From Collibacillus ludicampi (GTDB taxonomy: Bacteria > Bacillota > Bacilli > Tumebacillales > BOQE01): a stretch of 64,000 nucleotides of DNA. The stretch is from positions 402,501-466,500 of the forward strand of contig NZ_BOQE01000001.1 of NCBI RefSeq assembly GCF_023705585.1. The letters run 5' to 3'. A program made the position numbers and the translations under genes. The notes beneath the pieces were generated by a model. It saw only the letters and a program-made list of their open reading frames with translations, was not told the DNA's origin and searched no databases. This document shows, in pieces, positions 17,512-28,025 of the stretch; position 1 is the first letter of the stretch, and each line of letters opens with the position of its first letter.

Positions 17512-18213
17512 ATGATTCACGTTTTTCCCGCAGAATCGCGTTTCTCAACCGATCACGGCTGGTTACAAAGCAAATTTAGTTTTTCGTTTGCGGAGTACTA
17601 TGATCCTAACAATATGAATTTTGGACCTATGCGTGTACTTAACGATGATATTATCCAACCGCAAACAGGTTTTGGTGCCCACCCTCATCGGGAAATGGAG
17701 ATTGTAACCGTTGTTTTGAAAGGACAATTAAAACATAGTGACAGTGAAGGGAATACCGGTATTTTAAAGCCTGGTGAAGTTCAACGCATGACTGCGGGAA
17801 CAGGTATCATTCACTCGGAAACGAATCCGTCAGATACGGAAGAATTGCACTTGCTGCAAATGTGGTTTGAACCCAATGTGAGAAGATTACCTCCTTCTTA
17901 TGAACAGATTGCCTATGATCAGACGCTTTTAAAAAATAATTGGTTACCGATTGTTTCAAATCGTTCAGATCAAAAAGTTGCTCACATTCATCAAGATATG
18001 ACGATCTATCTTTCCGAACTTGAAGACGGGAAATCGATCACATTCTCACAAGAAAAGAATCGCAAAATTTTTCTTTTCGTCATTGAAGGTGAGCTTGTCC
18101 TGAATCAGGAACACAGATTGAAAAGACGCGATTCGGCACGTATTACAGACATCACAAACCTGGACGTGCAAACCGACACAGGATCCTTTTTCATGCTGAT
18201 TGATCTGCCCTAA
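17512..18213 (+). CDS. Pirin-family protein (YhhW-like cupin)
   Basis: A 233-residue bicupin protein. The metal-binding pattern is in the N-terminal cupin: GFGAHPHREMEIVTVVLKG (two His and a Glu) and GTGIIHSETN (third His). Pirins of this type can oxidise quercetin in vitro; the physiological substrate is unknown. An AAGGAGGGATGAG site precedes the ATG. It lies 83 bases upstream of azoR on the same strand, which points to a shared quinone-stress unit controlled by the divergent YodB-like repressor. Confidence 0.9.
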   Translation: MIHVFPAESRFSTDHGWLQSKFSFSFAEYYDPNNMNFGPMRVLNDDIIQPQTGFGAHPHREMEIVTVVLKGQLKHSDSEGNTGILKPGEVQRMTAGTGIIHSETNPSDTEELHLLQMWFEPNVRRLPPSYEQIAYDQTLLKNNWLPIVSNRSDQKVAHIHQDMTIYLSELEDGKSITFSQEKNRKIFLFVIEGELVLNQEHRLKRRDSARITDITNLDVQTDTGSFFMLIDLP

Positions 18214-18296
18214 ATCCGGGAATCTGCACCTTTGAAATGATGCATAATAGCACATAGCTTTCTTAGAAAGAAAAAACCAGAAAGGAAGAATAAAAA

Positions 18297-18941
18297 ATGG
18301 CAAAGGTATTATACATTACAGCAAATCCCAAACCCGAGGAACAATCCTATAGTCTGACTGTGGGCAGAGCCTTTTTGGATGCTTATCGCCAAGAGAATCC
18401 GAATGATGAAATTATTGAATTGGATCTATACAAAATCGAGATCCCGTTTATTGATACGGATGTGTTCAGCGGTTGGGGTAAACTTCAACAAGGAAAAGCG
18501 TTTGACGAGCTTTCTGCAAATGAAAAAGCAAAAGTAAGTGCCATCAATCAATTGACCGATCAGTTTGTGGCTGCGGATAAATATGTATTCGTTACTCCTA
18601 TGTGGAACTTTAGTGTTCCTCCCAAGATGAAAGCGTACATTGATACTATTTGTATTGCCGGAAAAACGTTTAAATATACTGAAAATGGACCCGTTGGGCT
18701 GTTAACAAATAAAAAAGCCGTTCACATTCAAGCGCGTGGTGGTGTTTACTCGGAAGGTCCTGCAAAGGAAGTGGAATTTGGAGATCGTTATATTCGCGCG
18801 GTATTAGGATTTCTTGGAATCACAGACATACAGTCGGTCATTGCTGAAGGGATGGCGCAAATGCCGCAAGAAGCTGAAAATATCAAGAATCGAGCGATTG
18901 AACGTGCGAAAGAAGTCGCCAAATACTTTGCGCGTTCTTAA
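18297..18941 (+). CDS. azoR: FMN-dependent NADH-azoreductase/quinone reductase
   Basis: A 214-residue flavodoxin-fold enzyme that reduces quinones and azo compounds by two electrons with NADH. Seen motifs are [13 protein letters not shown] (phosphate loop), [19 protein letters not shown] and [16 protein letters not shown] near the flavin. Length and order match AzoR1/AzoR2. AGAAAGGAAG precedes the ATG. In Bacillus the orthologue is under YodB control, consistent with the regulator found 1 kb upstream. Confidence 0.94.
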   Translation: MAKVLYITANPKPEEQSYSLTVGRAFLDAYRQENPNDEIIELDLYKIEIPFIDTDVFSGWGKLQQGKAFDELSANEKAKVSAINQLTDQFVAADKYVFVTPMWNFSVPPKMKAYIDTICIAGKTFKYTENGPVGLLTNKKAVHIQARGGVYSEGPAKEVEFGDRYIRAVLGFLGITDIQSVIAEGMAQMPQEAENIKNRAIERAKEVAKYFARS

Positions 18942-18978
18942 GCCATCGTCATCAAATCACAACAGTTTCTTAAAGGAA

Positions 18979-19013
18979 GACAGGGCGTCGATACCGATCG
19001 CGCCCTGTTTTTA
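18979..19013 (+). terminator. Terminator after azoR
   Basis: CAGGGCG/CGCCCTG stem followed by TTTTTAT. A second perfect hairpin without a T run (CATGCCGGT/ACCGGCATG, 19026-19053) follows and may shield the 3' end of the convergent icmF gene. Confidence 0.85.
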
Positions 19014-19079
19014 TATCCCGACTCTCATGCCGGTTGGGGCAACCACCGGCATGACATGCGGGAGATGAAGAAAGATGTA

Positions 19080-22000
19080 TTACATATTCCGACGGTACTG
19101 TCCGCCCACTTGATAAAGCGCTTTTGTGATCTGGCCCAAAGAACAGTATTTAACCGTTTCCATCAACTCGGCAAAAATATTGCCTCCTTCCCGGGCCACA
19201 CGTTGCAACCGTTCGAGCATCGCCGGAGCCTTCTCGCGGTTCCGCTCTTGGAACGCGCGGAGATTGCGAATCTGCGTCTCTTTCTCTTCTTTTGTGGCAC
19301 GTGCCAATTCAACCTTCGGCGGTACATAATCCTCTGCCAGCGTCTTTGGATTCAAGAACGTATTCACGCCGATGATCGGAAGTTCACCCGAATGTTTAAG
19401 CGTCTCATAGTACAACGATTCCTCTTGGATCTTCCCGCGCTGATACTGAGTCTCCATCGCGCCAAGAACGCCGCCCCGGTCGGAGATTCTCTGAAATTCG
19501 GCGAGCACCGCTTCTTCCACAAGATCGGTTAACTCTTCGATGATGAACGATCCTTGCAACGGATTCTCGTTTTTCGCCAAACCGAATTCCTTCGTGATAA
19601 TCATTTGAATCGCCATGGCACGGCGAACCGATTCCTCCGTCGGGGTTGTGATCGCTTCATCGTACGCGTTCGTATGCAAGGAATTGCAGTTATCATAAAT
19701 CGCGAGCAATGCTTGAAGCGTGGTGCGGATGTCATTAAAATCGATTTCCATCGCATGCAGCGAACGACCGGATGTTTGAATATGATACTTCAACTTCTGG
19801 CTACGTTCATTACCGCCATATTTGTTTCGGATCACTGTCGACCAGATCCGGCGAGCGACCCTTCCCATGACGGAATATTCCGGATCCATCCCGTTGGAAA
19901 AGAAGAATGACAGGTTCGGTGCAAAATCATCGATATGCATGCCGCGTGACAAATAATATTCCACATAAGTGAACGCATTCGCAAGCGTAAACGCCAATTG
20001 TGAGATCGGATTCGCCCCGGCTTCGGCGATATGATACCCAGAGATCGAGACCGAGTAATAATTGCGTACCTTGTGGTCGATAAAGTATTGTTGAATATCC
20101 CCCATCATGCGCAGAGCGAAATCGGTTGAGAAAATACACGTGTTTTGTCCCTGGTCTTCCTTCAGGATATCCGCCTGAACGGTACCGCGGACGATTGACA
20201 GCGTGTATGCCTTGATCTTCTCATATTCCGCCTCATCCGGCTCACGTCCGTTTTCAGCCTTGAATTTTTCCACTTGCTGATCGATCGCCGTGTTCATAAA
20301 CATGGCGAGAAGAATCGGGGCTGGGCCGTTGATCGTCATGGAAACGGAGGTTGACGGATGGCAGAGATCAAATCCTGCGTACAATTTCTTCATATCATCA
20401 AGCGTGCAGACAGATACGCCTGACTCCCCGATTTTACCGAAGATATCGGGCCGATAATCCGGATCTTCCCCATACAATGTTACCGAGTCAAATGCTGTAG
20501 AAAGACGTTTGGCCGTATCATTTTTTGAGAGATAATGGAAACGACGGTTCGTTCGTTCCGGTGTCCCTTCTCCGGCAAATTGCCGTTTCGGATCCTCCTC
20601 TTCCCGCTTAAACGGGAAAACCCCAGCCGTATAGGGGAACTCTCCAGGAACGTTTTCCGTCATACACCATTTCACGATTTCTCCCCAATCTTCAAACGAA
20701 GGTAGCGCTACTTTCGGAATCCTCGCGCCTGAGAGTGTTGTCGTGTACAACTTCGTGCGAATTTCTTTGTCTCTCACTTTTGTTACAAAGTAGTCTTGTT
20801 TATATTTTTCTTTTAATGAAGGCCATTGCTCAAGGATGCGCTTCGTCTCGGGATGAAGTTTTTCTTCGAAATGGCGAATCTGTTCATCGATCGCATGTAA
20901 GATCTGCTGATCATTGGTTGTGGCGGCAAGTGTTTCTTTTGCCCCTTTCAGCTGATACAACTTTCGCGCAAAATTCACCTGTTCTTTTGTGAACCGCTTG
21001 TATTCGCGAACCGTGTTCACGATTTCGGTTAAATACAACGTTCGTTCCGGCGGTATAATATAGTTCTTCTTACTGACCGTTTCTTCGATTTCCAAAGAGG
21101 ATGTCCAATCCAAGCCGCATTTGCCGTTGATCGCTTCGATCAAAGCGCGATACAACACATTGGTTCCCGGATCGTTAAATTGACTCGCAATTGTCCCGTA
21201 CACGGGCATCTCTTCCGGCCGCTTATCAAAAAGCGAATGGTTCCTTTGATACTGCTTGCGCACATCACGCAATGCATCTTCCGACCCTTTGCGATCAAAT
21301 TTATTGATCACAACCAGGTCAGCATAATCGAGCATATCGATTTTCTCCAACTGGGAAGGGGCGCCAAACTCTGAGGTCATCACATAGAGCGAGATATCAG
21401 CGATGTCGACGATGCGCGCATCCCCCTGACCAATCCCTGAAGTTTCCACGATCACAAGATCATACCCTGCCGCTTTCACGATCTGCACAGCGTCTTCAAT
21501 CGCCTCCGAGAGTTCTGTACGCGCATCACGGGTAGCGAGCGATCGCATATACACGCGCGGATTATTGATTGCATTCATGCGAATGCGGTCACCTAGCAAT
21601 GCGCCCCCCGTCTTCTGTTTCGATGGATCAACAGAAAGGATGGCGACCGTTTTATCAGAAAAATCGTTTAAGAAACGGCGTACCAGTTCGTCTGTCAATG
21701 AGGATTTACCTGCACCCCCGGTTCCGGTAATCCCAACGACAGGAACGCACTTCACCCTCTCGCTCACCGTCGCGAGTACTTCTTGGTAGGCAGGGTTGCG
21801 GTCTTTTTCTTTGACCGACTGTTCCGCGAACGTGATTAATTTTGCGACAGCCTGTACGTTTTGTTCTTTCAGCGTTTCAAGCTCATCTCCCAATGAGCGA
21901 ACGGTGGGGAAATCTGTATGTTGCAACATATGATTGATGATCCCTTGAAGACCGAGGCGTCGGCCGTCATCGGGGGAGTAAATTTTTGTGACTCCATACG

Positions 22001-22340
22001 ATTCCAACTCTTCGATCTCCTCAGGGACAATCACACCCCCGCCGCCGCCGAAAACGCGAATATGTCCTGCGCCTCGTTCCCGCAAGAGATCAATCATGTA
22101 TTTGAAAAACTCCACATGTCCGCCCTGATAGGAGCTGACGGCGATTCCCTGAACATCTTCTTGGATGGCAGCATTCACAATCTCCTCAACGGAACGGTTA
22201 TGTCCGAGATGTATCACTTCCGCACCCGATGATTGCAGAATGCGGCGCATGATGTTAATCGAAGCATCGTGACCATCAAATAAACTGGATGCGGTCACAA
22301 AGCGAATTTTATGCTGGGGTCTGTATACTTCCGTTTGCAT
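19080..22340 (-). CDS. icmF: Fused isobutyryl-CoA mutase IcmF (B12-dependent)
   Basis: A 1086-residue adenosylcobalamin enzyme interconverting isobutyryl-CoA and n-butyryl-CoA. It has an N-terminal B12-binding domain ([14 protein letters not shown], with the DxH lower axial ligand), a MeaB-like GTPase chaperone ([13 protein letters not shown]-loop, [19 protein letters not shown]) and the substrate-binding TIM barrel ([51 protein letters not shown]). This domain order defines IcmF rather than methylmalonyl-CoA mutase. The ATG at 22340 follows AGGAGAAGG. A TetR gene lies upstream on the same strand and BluB elsewhere in the window could supply the cobalamin base. Confidence 0.95.
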   Translation of the reverse strand: MQTEVYRPQHKIRFVTASSLFDGHDASINIMRRILQSSGAEVIHLGHNRSVEEIVNAAIQEDVQGIAVSSYQGGHVEFFKYMIDLLRERGAGHIRVFGGGGGVIVPEEIEELESYGVTKIYSPDDGRRLGLQGIINHMLQHTDFPTVRSLGDELETLKEQNVQAVAKLITFAEQSVKEKDRNPAYQEVLATVSERVKCVPVVGITGTGGAGKSSLTDELVRRFLNDFSDKTVAILSVDPSKQKTGGALLGDRIRMNAINNPRVYMRSLATRDARTELSEAIEDAVQIVKAAGYDLVIVETSGIGQGDARIVDIADISLYVMTSEFGAPSQLEKIDMLDYADLVVINKFDRKGSEDALRDVRKQYQRNHSLFDKRPEEMPVYGTIASQFNDPGTNVLYRALIEAINGKCGLDWTSSLEIEETVSKKNYIIPPERTLYLTEIVNTVREYKRFTKEQVNFARKLYQLKGAKETLAATTNDQQILHAIDEQIRHFEEKLHPETKRILEQWPSLKEKYKQDYFVTKVRDKEIRTKLYTTTLSGARIPKVALPSFEDWGEIVKWCMTENVPGEFPYTAGVFPFKREEEDPKRQFAGEGTPERTNRRFHYLSKNDTAKRLSTAFDSVTLYGEDPDYRPDIFGKIGESGVSVCTLDDMKKLYAGFDLCHPSTSVSMTINGPAPILLAMFMNTAIDQQVEKFKAENGREPDEAEYEKIKAYTLSIVRGTVQADILKEDQGQNTCIFSTDFALRMMGDIQQYFIDHKVRNYYSVSISGYHIAEAGANPISQLAFTLANAFTYVEYYLSRGMHIDDFAPNLSFFFSNGMDPEYSVMGRVARRIWSTVIRNKYGGNERSQKLKYHIQTSGRSLHAMEIDFNDIRTTLQALLAIYDNCNSLHTNAYDEAITTPTEESVRRAMAIQMIITKEFGLAKNENPLQGSFIIEELTDLVEEAVLAEFQRISDRGGVLGAMETQYQRGKIQEESLYYETLKHSGELPIIGVNTFLNPKTLAEDYVPPKVELARATKEEKETQIRNLRAFQERNREKAPAMLERLQRVAREGGNIFAELMETVKYCSLGQITKALYQVGGQYRRNM

Positions 22341-22417
22341 GGTACTACCTTCTCCTTTCGCATGAATCTTACGAGCCCTCCGAACAAACCGACCAGTAGT
22401 TCGAATATCTGCATACC

Positions 22418-23041
22418 TCACGACATCTCTTTTAACAAAAGAGAAACCTGTCGTTCCGTATATTGTTCCAATGTATAATACCGCCTCAGAAACCAGCGAC
22501 GAAACGCCCACATCTGACCTAATACCGTGATATTATGTGCCATCAATTTTCTCGATCCGTCTTCGATGTTGAGCGAGCCGTCTTTCGCTCCCCGTTCCAG
22601 GATCTTTTCAAAATGGCGCATAATGACTTCTTCTTTCGCCAGCACATAATGCAACATCTCATCCGGCAAACTTTTTGACTCCTGATAGATCAACAAGACG
22701 TAATCTTGCATTTCGTCCATAATTTTGAAGAAGGAGCGAATCGCATGTACGAGCGTGTCACGCCCTGTACGTTGTTCAGCCAATAGGGCTGTCAATTTTT
22801 CCTCCACATCAGTATGAATAAAATCACAGACCAGATACAGGACATCTTCTTTCGACTGAATATATTCATACAATGTACCGATCCCGATACCCGTAGCCCG
22901 GGCAATCTCGCGCGTCGTCGTCTTATGAAACCCTTTTTCAACAAACAGATCGACTGCTGCACGAATGATCTGCCCCCTGCGGAGACGAACCAATCCCTGA
23001 TCCTTGACCAACGTCGGAATCGGCTTACGAGTTTCCCCCAC
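22418..23041 (-). CDS. TetR-family regulator upstream of icmF
   Basis: A 207-residue TetR repressor. The helix-turn-helix is at about residues 20-66 ([42 protein letters not shown]). A ligand domain of the acyl-CoA-binding class follows. The GTG at 23041 has GGAGGGATGTGA upstream. It precedes icmF on the same strand with a 77-base gap, so acyl-CoA-responsive control of the mutase is a reasonable inference. A palindrome in its own leader (23138-23155) is the probable operator. Confidence 0.88.
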   Translation of the reverse strand: MGETRKPIPTLVKDQGLVRLRRGQIIRAAVDLFVEKGFHKTTTREIARATGIGIGTLYEYIQSKEDVLYLVCDFIHTDVEEKLTALLAEQRTGRDTLVHAIRSFFKIMDEMQDYVLLIYQESKSLPDEMLHYVLAKEEVIMRHFEKILERGAKDGSLNIEDGSRKLMAHNITVLGQMWAFRRWFLRRYYTLEQYTERQVSLLLKEMS

Positions 23042-23055
23042 TCACATCCCTCCTT

Positions 23056-23090
23056 CCTACACTGTCTCACGCAAAGCATGACGCCCGCCA
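23056..23090 (+). repeat. Truncated hairpin-repeat right arm
   Basis: CACTGTCTCACGCAAAGCAT followed by GACGCCCGCCATAA closely matches the right-arm end of the repeat at 44543-44575. No left arm or loop is present. It lies just upstream of the TetR start codon, in its leader. Confidence 0.6.
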
Positions 23091-23137
23091 TAAGGTATTC
23101 TTCACTCGTCAATGGGTAATGAGGTATGGTACTCCTT

Positions 23138-23155
23138 CGACCGAGCGCTCAATCG
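23138..23155. promoter_or_regulatory. Probable TetR operator
   Basis: CGAccGAGCGCTCaaTCG is a palindrome with a perfect GAGCGCTC core and CGA/TCG ends. It lies 40-57 bases downstream of the -10 box at 23195-23200, within the transcribed leader of the TetR gene, a suitable site for autorepression. Confidence 0.6.
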
Positions 23156-23194
23156 GTATTGAAACAATAAAAAAAGTCAGATTTTATTGCTTAT

Positions 23195-23224
23195 ATCGTA
23201 CACGGGAACTGTTGTGTTCGTCAA
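23195..23224 (-). promoter_or_regulatory. Promoter of the tetR-icmF unit
   Basis: TTGACG (23224-23219), 18 bases and TACGAT (23200-23195) on the minus strand. Confidence 0.55.
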
Positions 23225-23256
23225 GTGGAAAAGAAAATGGCCCCTTTCGGACCGTT

Positions 23257-23439
23257 TTATTTGATACTCCGCAATAAGAGAAGAGCCCGCTTATATTCTT
23301 CTTCTTCGATGAGTCCCATCTCAAATATGTCCTTCAACTCCAATTCCATAATGATTGCATCGTCCGCATCGTTTCCTGTATAAACCATAATGTTAAAACG
23401 TTTTAACAGCTGTCTGACTTCATAAAGTGACCCCCGCAT
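23257..23439 (-). CDS. yqgQ: YqgQ-family protein (DUF910)
   Basis: A 60-residue helical protein. SLYEVRQLLKRFNIMVYTGN followed by ELKDIFEMGLIEEEEYKRALLLLR has the spacing and helix pattern of Bacillus YqgQ, a small three-helix protein often next to the glucokinase gene; function is not established. The ATG at 23439 is nine bases from AAAGGAG; an overlapping TTG at 23442 is an alternative. No glucokinase gene is adjacent here. Confidence 0.8.
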   Translation of the reverse strand: MRGSLYEVRQLLKRFNIMVYTGNDADDAIIMELELKDIFEMGLIEEEEYKRALLLLRSIK

Positions 23440-23604
23440 CAAACATGACTCCTTTCACGAGAGACTGGTCTTCTGGAGATCAACCGATTTATAATTGTAA
23501 CAAGAAAGAGATGTTCCCATTATTATAGGGATGATCATACTCATAGAATAGAATCTTCGCAATGGGTATGCATCACGTCATCTTATCGGTTAAGGAGATT
23601 AAAA

Positions 23605-24564
23605 ATGTATCATCATCACAATCATAATCATCACCACCATCATCATCACGATGTTGTTCATTCGCACACGCCGATTGGCAAGATGAAACTCGCCTTTTTT
23701 CTGACTCTTATCATCTTGCTCGCAGAAGTGATTGGAGGATTTATATCCCACAGTCTCGCCTTATTGTCTGACGCCGGACATGTGTTAACCGACATTGCAG
23801 CGATCGGCCTCTCTTGGTACGCATTACATCAAGGGGAAAAACCCGCAAACCAGAACATGACTTTTGGGTATCACCGGGCTGGAATCTTGGCCGCATTGAT
23901 TAACGGTATTTCATTGATCATCATCACTCTCTTTATTTTGTGGGAAGCTGTGCAACGTTTTCAACACCCCCAACCGGTGGAAAGCACATGGATGTTCATC
24001 GGGGCTGGCGTAGGCTTATTGGTGAATGTTTTTTTGGGACTGGGATTACGTCATGAGGAAAATATCAACGTGAGAAGTGCAGTTTTGCATATCCTCGGGG
24101 ATGCGGCAGCCTCAGCTGGGGTGATCTTAGGAGGATTGATGATCGCTCTGACCGGTTGGACCATGATCGATCCGATTCTAAGCGTGGTCATCGCTTTACT
24201 CATTGCATTCGGGGCTTGGAGGATTGTTAAGCAAACAGTGGTCATCCTCATGGAAGGAACGCCTGCCGATGTGGAAATTTCAAATGTAATCGATGAAATT
24301 CGCTCCATTCATGGGGTTTTCGATGTCCACGATATGCACGTGTGGAGTATTACAAGCGGAAAGAATGCATTATCCTGTCACGTCGTTTTGGATGGAGCCA
24401 TTACAATCAAAGACAGCCAATCAATATTACGGGAAATTGAGCTTCGATTGATCCATTTGGGGATTGGTCACGTAACGATCCAGATGGAGGATGCGGATCA
24501 TCCGCACGATGATTCCGTTTTGTGCAGAAACAATGAACATCATATTCATCCTCATGAACATTAA
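23605..24564 (+). CDS. czcD: Cation diffusion facilitator, CzcD/ZitB type
   Basis: Metal exporter of 319 residues using proton exchange. A His-rich N terminus (positions 3-15 nearly all His) and C-terminal HHIHPHEH are typical of Zn/Co/Cd exporters. Six membrane helices follow, with transport sites LLSDAGHVLTD (helix II) and HILGDAAASAG (helix V), then a cytoplasmic ferredoxin-like domain (VHDMHVWSITSGKNALSCHV). TAAGGAG precedes the ATG. It is a single-gene unit closed by a strong terminator. Which metal is carried cannot be read from sequence. Confidence 0.93.
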   Translation: MYHHHNHNHHHHHHHDVVHSHTPIGKMKLAFFLTLIILLAEVIGGFISHSLALLSDAGHVLTDIAAIGLSWYALHQGEKPANQNMTFGYHRAGILAALINGISLIIITLFILWEAVQRFQHPQPVESTWMFIGAGVGLLVNVFLGLGLRHEENINVRSAVLHILGDAAASAGVILGGLMIALTGWTMIDPILSVVIALLIAFGAWRIVKQTVVILMEGTPADVEISNVIDEIRSIHGVFDVHDMHVWSITSGKNALSCHVVLDGAITIKDSQSILREIELRLIHLGIGHVTIQMEDADHPHDDSVLCRNNEHHIHPHEH

Positions 24565-24565
24565 A

Positions 24566-24600
24566 GAACCCCCGCTGTTACTTATACAGCGGGGGTTTGA
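24566..24600. terminator. Bidirectional terminator between czcD and livF
   Basis: CCCCCGCTG/CAGCGGGGG stem with A-rich left and T-rich right flanks, placed between convergent genes. Confidence 0.85.
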
Positions 24601-24642
24601 GTGAAATATGGCCAGCTACAAACATGTGCGTTGCGATCCGAA

Positions 24643-25344
24643 TCATGCCCCCAGGTATGCTTTCCTGATGTCATCCGATTCTGCAAGTTCCTGGGCGGAA
24701 CCGGATAAGACGATCTTGCCCGTCTCAAGAACATAGGCGCGATGGGCAATTTTAAGTGCTTGGTTCGCATTCTGTTCGACCAGGAGAACGGTAGTACCAC
24801 CTTTATTGATTTCCTGTATGATGCGAAAAATCTCTTGCACCAATAGCGGAGCCAATCCCATCGAAGGTTCATCGAGCAATAACAGCTTTGGACGGGACAT
24901 GAGAGCGCGTCCTATAGCAAGCATCTGTTGTTCGCCTCCGGAGAGAGTACCTGCCAACTGTTTTCTGCGTTCCAGCAGTCTTGGAAAACGTTGATACACT
25001 TTCTCAAGATCTGATTTGATCTCATTGTCTTTTCTCAGATAGGCACCCAACTCGAGATTTTCCTCGACCGTCATGTTAGCAAAAACCCGCCTGCCTTCAG
25101 GACAATGTGAAATTCCCATTTTTACAATCTCTTGCGCGGGTAACCCGGCGATCGCTTTGCCCATGAACTGAATCGCGCCGGAACGAGGTTTCAGTAAGCC
25201 GGACAGTGTCTTGAGAATCGTCGATTTCCCCGCACCATTTGCGCCGATAAGGGAAACGATTTCTCCTTCCTTCACCTCCAGACTTACTCCTTTTAATGCA
25301 TGTATGGCACCGTAATAGACGTTGATATCTTGAACTTCCAGCAT
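24643..25344 (-). CDS. livF: Branched-chain amino acid ABC transporter ATPase LivF
   Basis: A 233-residue ABC ATPase with Walker A (GANGAGKSTILKTL), signature LSGGEQQMLAIGRAL, Walker B (LLLLDEPSMGLAP) and H-loop (LLVEQNANQAL). The last feature and the short length mark LivF rather than LivG. It ends the operon livJ-livH-livM-livG-livF. GGAGG precedes the ATG, two bases after the livG stop. Confidence 0.95.
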   Translation of the reverse strand: MLEVQDINVYYGAIHALKGVSLEVKEGEIVSLIGANGAGKSTILKTLSGLLKPRSGAIQFMGKAIAGLPAQEIVKMGISHCPEGRRVFANMTVEENLELGAYLRKDNEIKSDLEKVYQRFPRLLERRKQLAGTLSGGEQQMLAIGRALMSRPKLLLLDEPSMGLAPLLVQEIFRIIQEINKGGTTVLLVEQNANQALKIAHRAYVLETGKIVLSGSAQELAESDDIRKAYLGA

Positions 25345-25346
25345 TC

Positions 25347-26123
25347 TTACACCTCCTGGCCGAGATACGCTTCGATGACTTTTGGATTGTTTCTGATTTC
25401 ATCCGGTGTCCCGTGGGCAATGATCTGGCCATGATCCAATACGTAGATCCGCTCGCAAACCCCCATAACCAAACTCATATCATGTTCGATCAAGAGGATC
25501 GTGAGGTCAAACTCATCACGGATCCATCTGATGAGGTTCATGAGCTCATGCGTTTCTTGCGGGTTCATCCCCGCAGCCGGTTCGTCTAACAAGAGAAGCT
25601 TCGGCCTTGCCGCGAGCGCGCGCGCAATTTCCAGACGGCGCTGTTCACCGTAAGGCAAGTTCTTTGCGATTTCATCTTTCTTGGTATCCAATTTAAAGAT
25701 CTTCAAAAAGTCGATCGCCTTATCCTCGATTTCTTTCTCCCCGCTAAAATGAGCAGGCAATCGTAAAATAGAGGAGAGGGCAGAATGCTTCGCATGTTGA
25801 TGATAAGCGATCTTCACATTGTCGAGAACCGTCATATCTGAAAACAGTCGTATGTTCTGAAATGTACGGGCAATTCCTTTTTGAGTAATTTGATAAGGTT
25901 TAAGGCCGCCGATCGACAGATTGTTAAAAAATATCTTTCCTTCCGACGGTTCATATACTCCTGTGAGCAGATTAAAAACCGTTGTCTTTCCCGCACCGTT
26001 CGGGCCGATGAGACCGATTAATTCCCCATGATTGATCTGGATCGTCACATCCGACACCGCTTTTAATCCGCCGAACGTACGACTTACATGTTGAACATCA
26101 AGAAGCAGTGTGGGTTGTGCCAT
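25347..26123 (-). CDS. livG: Branched-chain amino acid ABC transporter ATPase LivG
   Basis: A 258-residue ATPase with Walker A (GPNGAGKTTVFNLLTG), signature LPYGEQRRLEIARALA, Walker B (LLLLDEPAAGMNPQE) and H-loop (IEHDMSLVMGVC). YGEQRRLEIARAL is the LivG form. Its ATG lies inside the 3' end of livM (26-base overlap) after GAAAGGAG, indicating translational coupling. Confidence 0.95.
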   Translation of the reverse strand: MAQPTLLLDVQHVSRTFGGLKAVSDVTIQINHGELIGLIGPNGAGKTTVFNLLTGVYEPSEGKIFFNNLSIGGLKPYQITQKGIARTFQNIRLFSDMTVLDNVKIAYHQHAKHSALSSILRLPAHFSGEKEIEDKAIDFLKIFKLDTKKDEIAKNLPYGEQRRLEIARALAARPKLLLLDEPAAGMNPQETHELMNLIRWIRDEFDLTILLIEHDMSLVMGVCERIYVLDHGQIIAHGTPDEIRNNPKVIEAYLGQEV

Positions 26124-27054
26124 GTTGATCTCCTTTCTTCTTCAACGACTTGAAAGAAAATTCGCGGGTTCCCATCAATCCTTTTGGACGGAAAATCATC
26201 GTAAGAATGAGAATAATCGAATAGATAATCATGCGAATTTCCGGCCAATCTTGCAGATACGTAAAGAGCAATGTCAGAAGCACCGCAGCAAGGATCGAAC
26301 CTGTCGTAGAACCGAGTCCACCTAACACCACGATCACAAGGATCTCAAAAGACTTGATAAAATTAAAACTGGTCGGTTGAATGATATAAAAATTGTGTGC
26401 GGAAAGAGCGCCCGCGATCCCGGCAAAAAACGCACCGATCGTAAAAGCCATGACCTTGTACTTGGTCGTATTGATACCCATTGCTTCCGCAGCGATCTCA
26501 TTCTCTCGCACGGAGATGCACGCCCGCCCGTGTGTGGAATTTACAAAATTTTGAATGACGACCACGGTTAGCACAACACAAACAAAAATCCATGTCCAAT
26601 TCGTTTCTTTGGAAATCCCGCTTAACCCGGAAGCTCCCCCTACGTAATCGGTATTTAACCAGACGATACGAATGATCTCACCGAACCCGAGTGTAGCGAT
26701 CGCCAAATAATCCCCTTTGAGACGCAAAGAAGGAATACCGATCAAGAGACCCGCAAGCGCTGCCACAATTCCGCCGCAAACCAAAGCGAGAGGAAACGGC
26801 AACCCTTGCTTGACCGTGATGATCGCCGAAATATACGCTCCGACCGACATGAAACCGGCATGTCCGATGGAAAACTGGCCGGTGATACCGTTGATCAAGT
26901 TGAGGGATACTGCAAGAATCACGTTGATACCGATCAAGATGAGCGTGTCGGTCACAAAGTCATTCACGATTTCTCCTTCTATTAAAAATTGGAAGACCCC
27001 ATAAATGACGAGTGAAAGAACGATTCCTATCCAGAAACTCTTGCTTTTATTCAT
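26098..27054 (-). CDS. livM: Branched-chain amino acid permease LivM
   Basis: Membrane subunit of about 318 residues with some ten helices. LNLINGITGQFSIGHAGFMSVGAY and the coupling segment SLRLKGDYLAIATLGFGEIIR are family hallmarks. AGGTGA is five bases before the ATG at 27054. A GTG at 27063 would add three residues. It overlaps livG downstream and follows livH closely. Confidence 0.94.
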   Translation of the reverse strand: MNKSKSFWIGIVLSLVIYGVFQFLIEGEIVNDFVTDTLILIGINVILAVSLNLINGITGQFSIGHAGFMSVGAYISAIITVKQGLPFPLALVCGGIVAALAGLLIGIPSLRLKGDYLAIATLGFGEIIRIVWLNTDYVGGASGLSGISKETNWTWIFVCVVLTVVVIQNFVNSTHGRACISVRENEIAAEAMGINTTKYKVMAFTIGAFFAGIAGALSAHNFYIIQPTSFNFIKSFEILVIVVLGGLGSTTGSILAAVLLTLLFTYLQDWPEIRMIIYSIILILTMIFRPKGLMGTREFSFKSLKKKGDQHGTTHTAS

Positions 27055-27063
27055 ATCAGTCAC

Positions 27064-27945
27064 CTACACTTTCTCACGAACGTTCTTGCCGAACAGTCCC
27101 GACGGTTTGAAGATGAGGATCAGGATTAAAATCGCGAAGGCGACCCCATCTCTCCACAGCGAATAACCAACGGAAGAAACCGCCGTTTCCAGAACGCCTA
27201 GGACGAGACCTCCCACGAGAGCACCGGGGATGATTCCAATCCCGCCCAAAACGGCAGCGACAAATGCTTTTAACCCCGGGATGATTCCCATCAAAGGATC
27301 GATTGAATTGTAAGTCATTCCAAATATCACACCGGCTGCAGCCGCCAATGCCGAACCGATCGCAAACGTTGCGGAGATCGTGGAGTCAACGTTGATCCCC
27401 ATCAAACGTGCAGCTTCCATATCGTAAGACACTGCCCGCATCGCTTTTCCGATCTTCGTATAATGGACGATATACTGAAGGAGGATCATTAGAATGACAG
27501 TGACCGCCAAAATCATGATCTGAATCGAGTCGATCGTTACATTTCCGAAGATCGTGTACTGGGTCTTGTGAATCAGCTCCGGAAATCCCTTCGGCTGCGC
27601 CCCGACCGCGAATATTCCCCCGTTTTCCAACAAAAACGATACACCAATGGCCGTAATCAATACTGCGATTCGCGATGCATTACGAAGGGGTTTATAAGCC
27701 GTACGTTCGATGATGACCCCCACCAAAGCGCATGCAGCCATGGAAATTAACAAAGAGGGAATAAAACCCAAATGGAGCAATGTGACTGCATAGAAACTTA
27801 CAAACGCCCCGATCATAAAAACATCGCCGTGAGCAAAATTGATCAATTTGATAATTCCGTAAACCATGGTGTAACCCAGAGCGATCAGTGCGTAGATGCT
27901 TCCTACCGAGATACCGTTGATAAATTGCTGAATGATATAGTCCAT
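27064..27945 (-). CDS. livH: Branched-chain amino acid permease LivH
   Basis: Membrane subunit of about 293 residues. MDYIIQQFINGISVGSIYALIALGYTMVYGIIKLINFAHGD is the typical LivH start, and SYDMEAARLMGINVDSTI is the coupling region. The ATG at 27945 aligns with other LivH proteins. A GTG at 27957 is possible. It follows the substrate-binding protein gene after a short gap carrying a hairpin terminator. Confidence 0.94.
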   Translation of the reverse strand: MDYIIQQFINGISVGSIYALIALGYTMVYGIIKLINFAHGDVFMIGAFVSFYAVTLLHLGFIPSLLISMAACALVGVIIERTAYKPLRNASRIAVLITAIGVSFLLENGGIFAVGAQPKGFPELIHKTQYTIFGNVTIDSIQIMILAVTVILMILLQYIVHYTKIGKAMRAVSYDMEAARLMGINVDSTISATFAIGSALAAAAGVIFGMTYNSIDPLMGIIPGLKAFVAAVLGGIGIIPGALVGGLVLGVLETAVSSVGYSLWRDGVAFAILILILIFKPSGLFGKNVREKV

Positions 27946-27999
27946 GCGGGTTGGCACCTCTTCCTTTTGTAATTTGCAACGGGTCTCCTATACTCAATA

Positions 28000-28022
28000 A
28001 AAGGGGGCAAACGCCCCCTCTC
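28000..28022 (-). terminator. Hairpin terminator/attenuator between livJ and livH
   Basis: GGGGGC/GCCCCC stem with GTTT loop followed by CTTTTATT on the minus strand, directly after the livJ stop. Partial termination here would give more binding protein than permease. Confidence 0.75.
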
Positions 28023-28025
28023 GAT

